Source: an uncultured Megasphaera sp.
GTDB lineage: Bacteria > Bacillota > Negativicutes > Veillonellales > Megasphaeraceae
NCBI GenBank assembly: GCA_900548635.1
Contig: URLP01000009.1
Span: forward strand, 1 to 25,007
Direction of reading: 5' to 3'
Length of the DNA: 25,007 nt
The notes under the pieces were generated by a model. It did no database searches. It saw nothing but the letters and a program-made list of their open reading frames with translations, and was not told the DNA's origin. The translations under genes and the position numbers were made by a program. Positions 24,035 to 25,007 of the stretch are shown here, in pieces; positions within the stretch are counted from its first letter, which is position 1; every line of letters starts with the position of its first letter.

Positions 24035-24898
24035 ATGATAATTAACTGGTATCCCGGCCATATGGCCAAGGCCAAGCGTCTCATTCAGGAAAATCTTAAG
24101 ATCATCGACGTCGTCATCGAACTCGTCGATGCCCGCATCCCCATGAGCAGCACCAATCCCATGATTAAGTCGCTCATCGGCGACAAGCCGTCCATCGTCG
24201 TCCTCAACAAGGCCGACCTGGCGGACCCGGCGGTCCTCGATGAATGGGTCCGCTACTATAAAGAGCAGGGCCGCAAGGTCCTGGCCCTGAACAGCAAGGG
24301 CGGCAGCGGCGTAAAGCAGCTCATTTCCCTCGTCCGCTCCCTGGCAGCGCCGAAGTTGGCTCGCTGGAAGGCAAGGGGCCTGAAGAACCGCGCTGTGCGT
24401 ACGATGATCCTCGGCATCCCGAATGTCGGCAAATCGACGCTGATCAACAAGCTCTCCCGCCGCAGCGCCGCCAAGACGGCCGACAAGCCTGGCGAAACGA
24501 AAGGCAAGCAGTGGGTCCACATCGGCGACCAGCTCGATCTCCTCGACACGCCGGGCGTCCTTTGGCCGAAACTGGAAAACCAGGTCAGCGCCTACCGCCT
24601 GGCTGCGACGGGCGCCATTGCTGATACGGTCTTTGATATGGAAACAGTTATCCTTCAGCTCATCGAACAGCTTTCGCAGCAGTATCCCGAAGCCCTGAAG
24701 AGACGCTATAAGCTGGACGAACTCTCGGAAAAGCCCCTGGATACGATCGAAGCCATCGGCCGCAAGCGGGGCTGCCTCGTCTCCGGCGGTGCCGTCGATA
24801 TGGAAAAGACGTACAAACTGATTCTCAAGGAATTCCGCGAAGGCAAGATCGGCGCCATTTCCCTGGACCGCCTGGCTGAATTCGAAGGGGAGGATTGA
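24035..24898 (+). CDS. rbgA: Ribosome biogenesis GTPase RbgA (YlqF)
   Basis: RbgA is a circularly permuted GTPase that acts late in 50S subunit assembly. The 287-residue protein opens with the family-specific NWYPGHMAKAKR. G motifs come in permuted order: G4 NKADL, G5 region ALNSKGG, G1 GIPNVGKST, G2 region GETKGKQW, G3 DTPGVLWP. The C-terminal RNA-binding helical domain follows. AAAGGAG (24021-24027) lies 7 bases before ATG 24035. The next gene starts one base after the TGA, as in the conserved ylqF-rnhB pair of Firmicutes. No promoter is visible between the upstream terminator and this gene. Confidence 0.96.
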   Translation: MIINWYPGHMAKAKRLIQENLKIIDVVIELVDARIPMSSTNPMIKSLIGDKPSIVVLNKADLADPAVLDEWVRYYKEQGRKVLALNSKGGSGVKQLISLVRSLAAPKLARWKARGLKNRAVRTMILGIPNVGKSTLINKLSRRSAAKTADKPGETKGKQWVHIGDQLDLLDTPGVLWPKLENQVSAYRLAATGAIADTVFDMETVILQLIEQLSQQYPEALKRRYKLDELSEKPLDTIEAIGRKRGCLVSGGAVDMEKTYKLILKEFREGKIGAISLDRLAEFEGED

Positions 24899-24899
24899 G

Positions 24900-25007
24900 A
24901 TGGATCTGAGCAAACTGAAAGTGGCCGACCTGAAAGCGCGCCTTGCCGCCGGCGGCGACGTCCGGGAATTGGTCGCGGCCATGCAGGAAGACAGCCGCGT
25001 CTCGGGG
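24900..25007 (+). CDS. rnhB: Probable ribonuclease HII, N-terminal fragment (runs off window)
   Basis: Thirty-six codons are visible, starting at ATG 24900 with GGGGAGGA at the end of rbgA as ribosome site. The peptide MDLSKLKVADLKARLAAGGD followed by VRELVAAMQEDSRVSG resembles the helical N-terminal extension of Firmicutes RNase HII (pattern: ...ADLKARL...L...M..D.R). The position directly after rbgA supports this. The catalytic domain is outside the window, so the call rests on weak similarity plus synteny. Confidence 0.7.
   Translation, partial: MDLSKLKVADLKARLAAGGDVRELVAAMQEDSRVSG

Overview
The window is a chromosomal segment of a Negativicutes bacterium, almost certainly Megasphaera. 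The strongest evidence is a butyryl-CoA dehydrogenase / electron-transfer-flavoprotein operon (bcd-etfB-etfA) whose proteins look nearly the same as the well-known Megasphaera elsdenii enzymes. Rubredoxin, a SCIFF ranthipeptide locus and a sufCBDSU operon also fit an anaerobic, low-oxygen firmicute. All clear genes are on the + strand except lgt. I see no mobile element, prophage, CRISPR array, tRNA or rRNA.

Layout: (1) 1-3183, DNA repair: the 3' part of uvrA and all of uvrC. (2) 3223-4756, a secreted DUF3298-like protein, a 53-residue rubredoxin behind a Fur/PerR-like box, and a DUF2262-like protein. (3) 4828-6670, the six-cysteine SCIFF precursor scfA, a terminator-like hairpin, its radical-SAM maturase scfB, and an overlapping small two-helix membrane protein. 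(4) 6838-11859, the Fe-S assembly operon sufC-B-D-S-U, with a possible Rrf2/IscR-type site on its promoter. (5) 11976-12797, lgt on the minus strand, sharing a bidirectional terminator with sufU and a divergent promoter region with a secreted GH18-like protein (12922-14679). (6) 14766-17246 leuS; 17464-18078 a CoA-pyrophosphatase-type Nudix hydrolase. (7) 18426-21500 bcd-etfBA, with a structured leader and a Rex-like site. (8) 21672-23884 thrS behind a T-box leader. (9) 24035-25007, rbgA (ylqF) and the first codons of a probable rnhB.

How the genes fit together: Bcd with EtfAB reduces crotonyl-CoA with NADH and, as in M. elsdenii, probably bifurcates electrons. The Suf operon supplies Fe-S clusters to enzymes such as the radical-SAM ScfB. 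Rubredoxin may feed electrons to oxygen or peroxide detoxification. leuS and thrS serve translation.

The most unexpected structure is intergenic. Five loci, each at the 3' end of a transcription unit beside an intrinsic terminator, carry arrays of 7-bp words. In four of the five the layout is four words, a short gap, then five words. The words come from a small shared vocabulary (CGGCAAA, CGATGAA, CGAACCA, CGACCCA, CGTCAAA, CATCAAA and their reverse complements) in shuffled order. I do not recognise this family.
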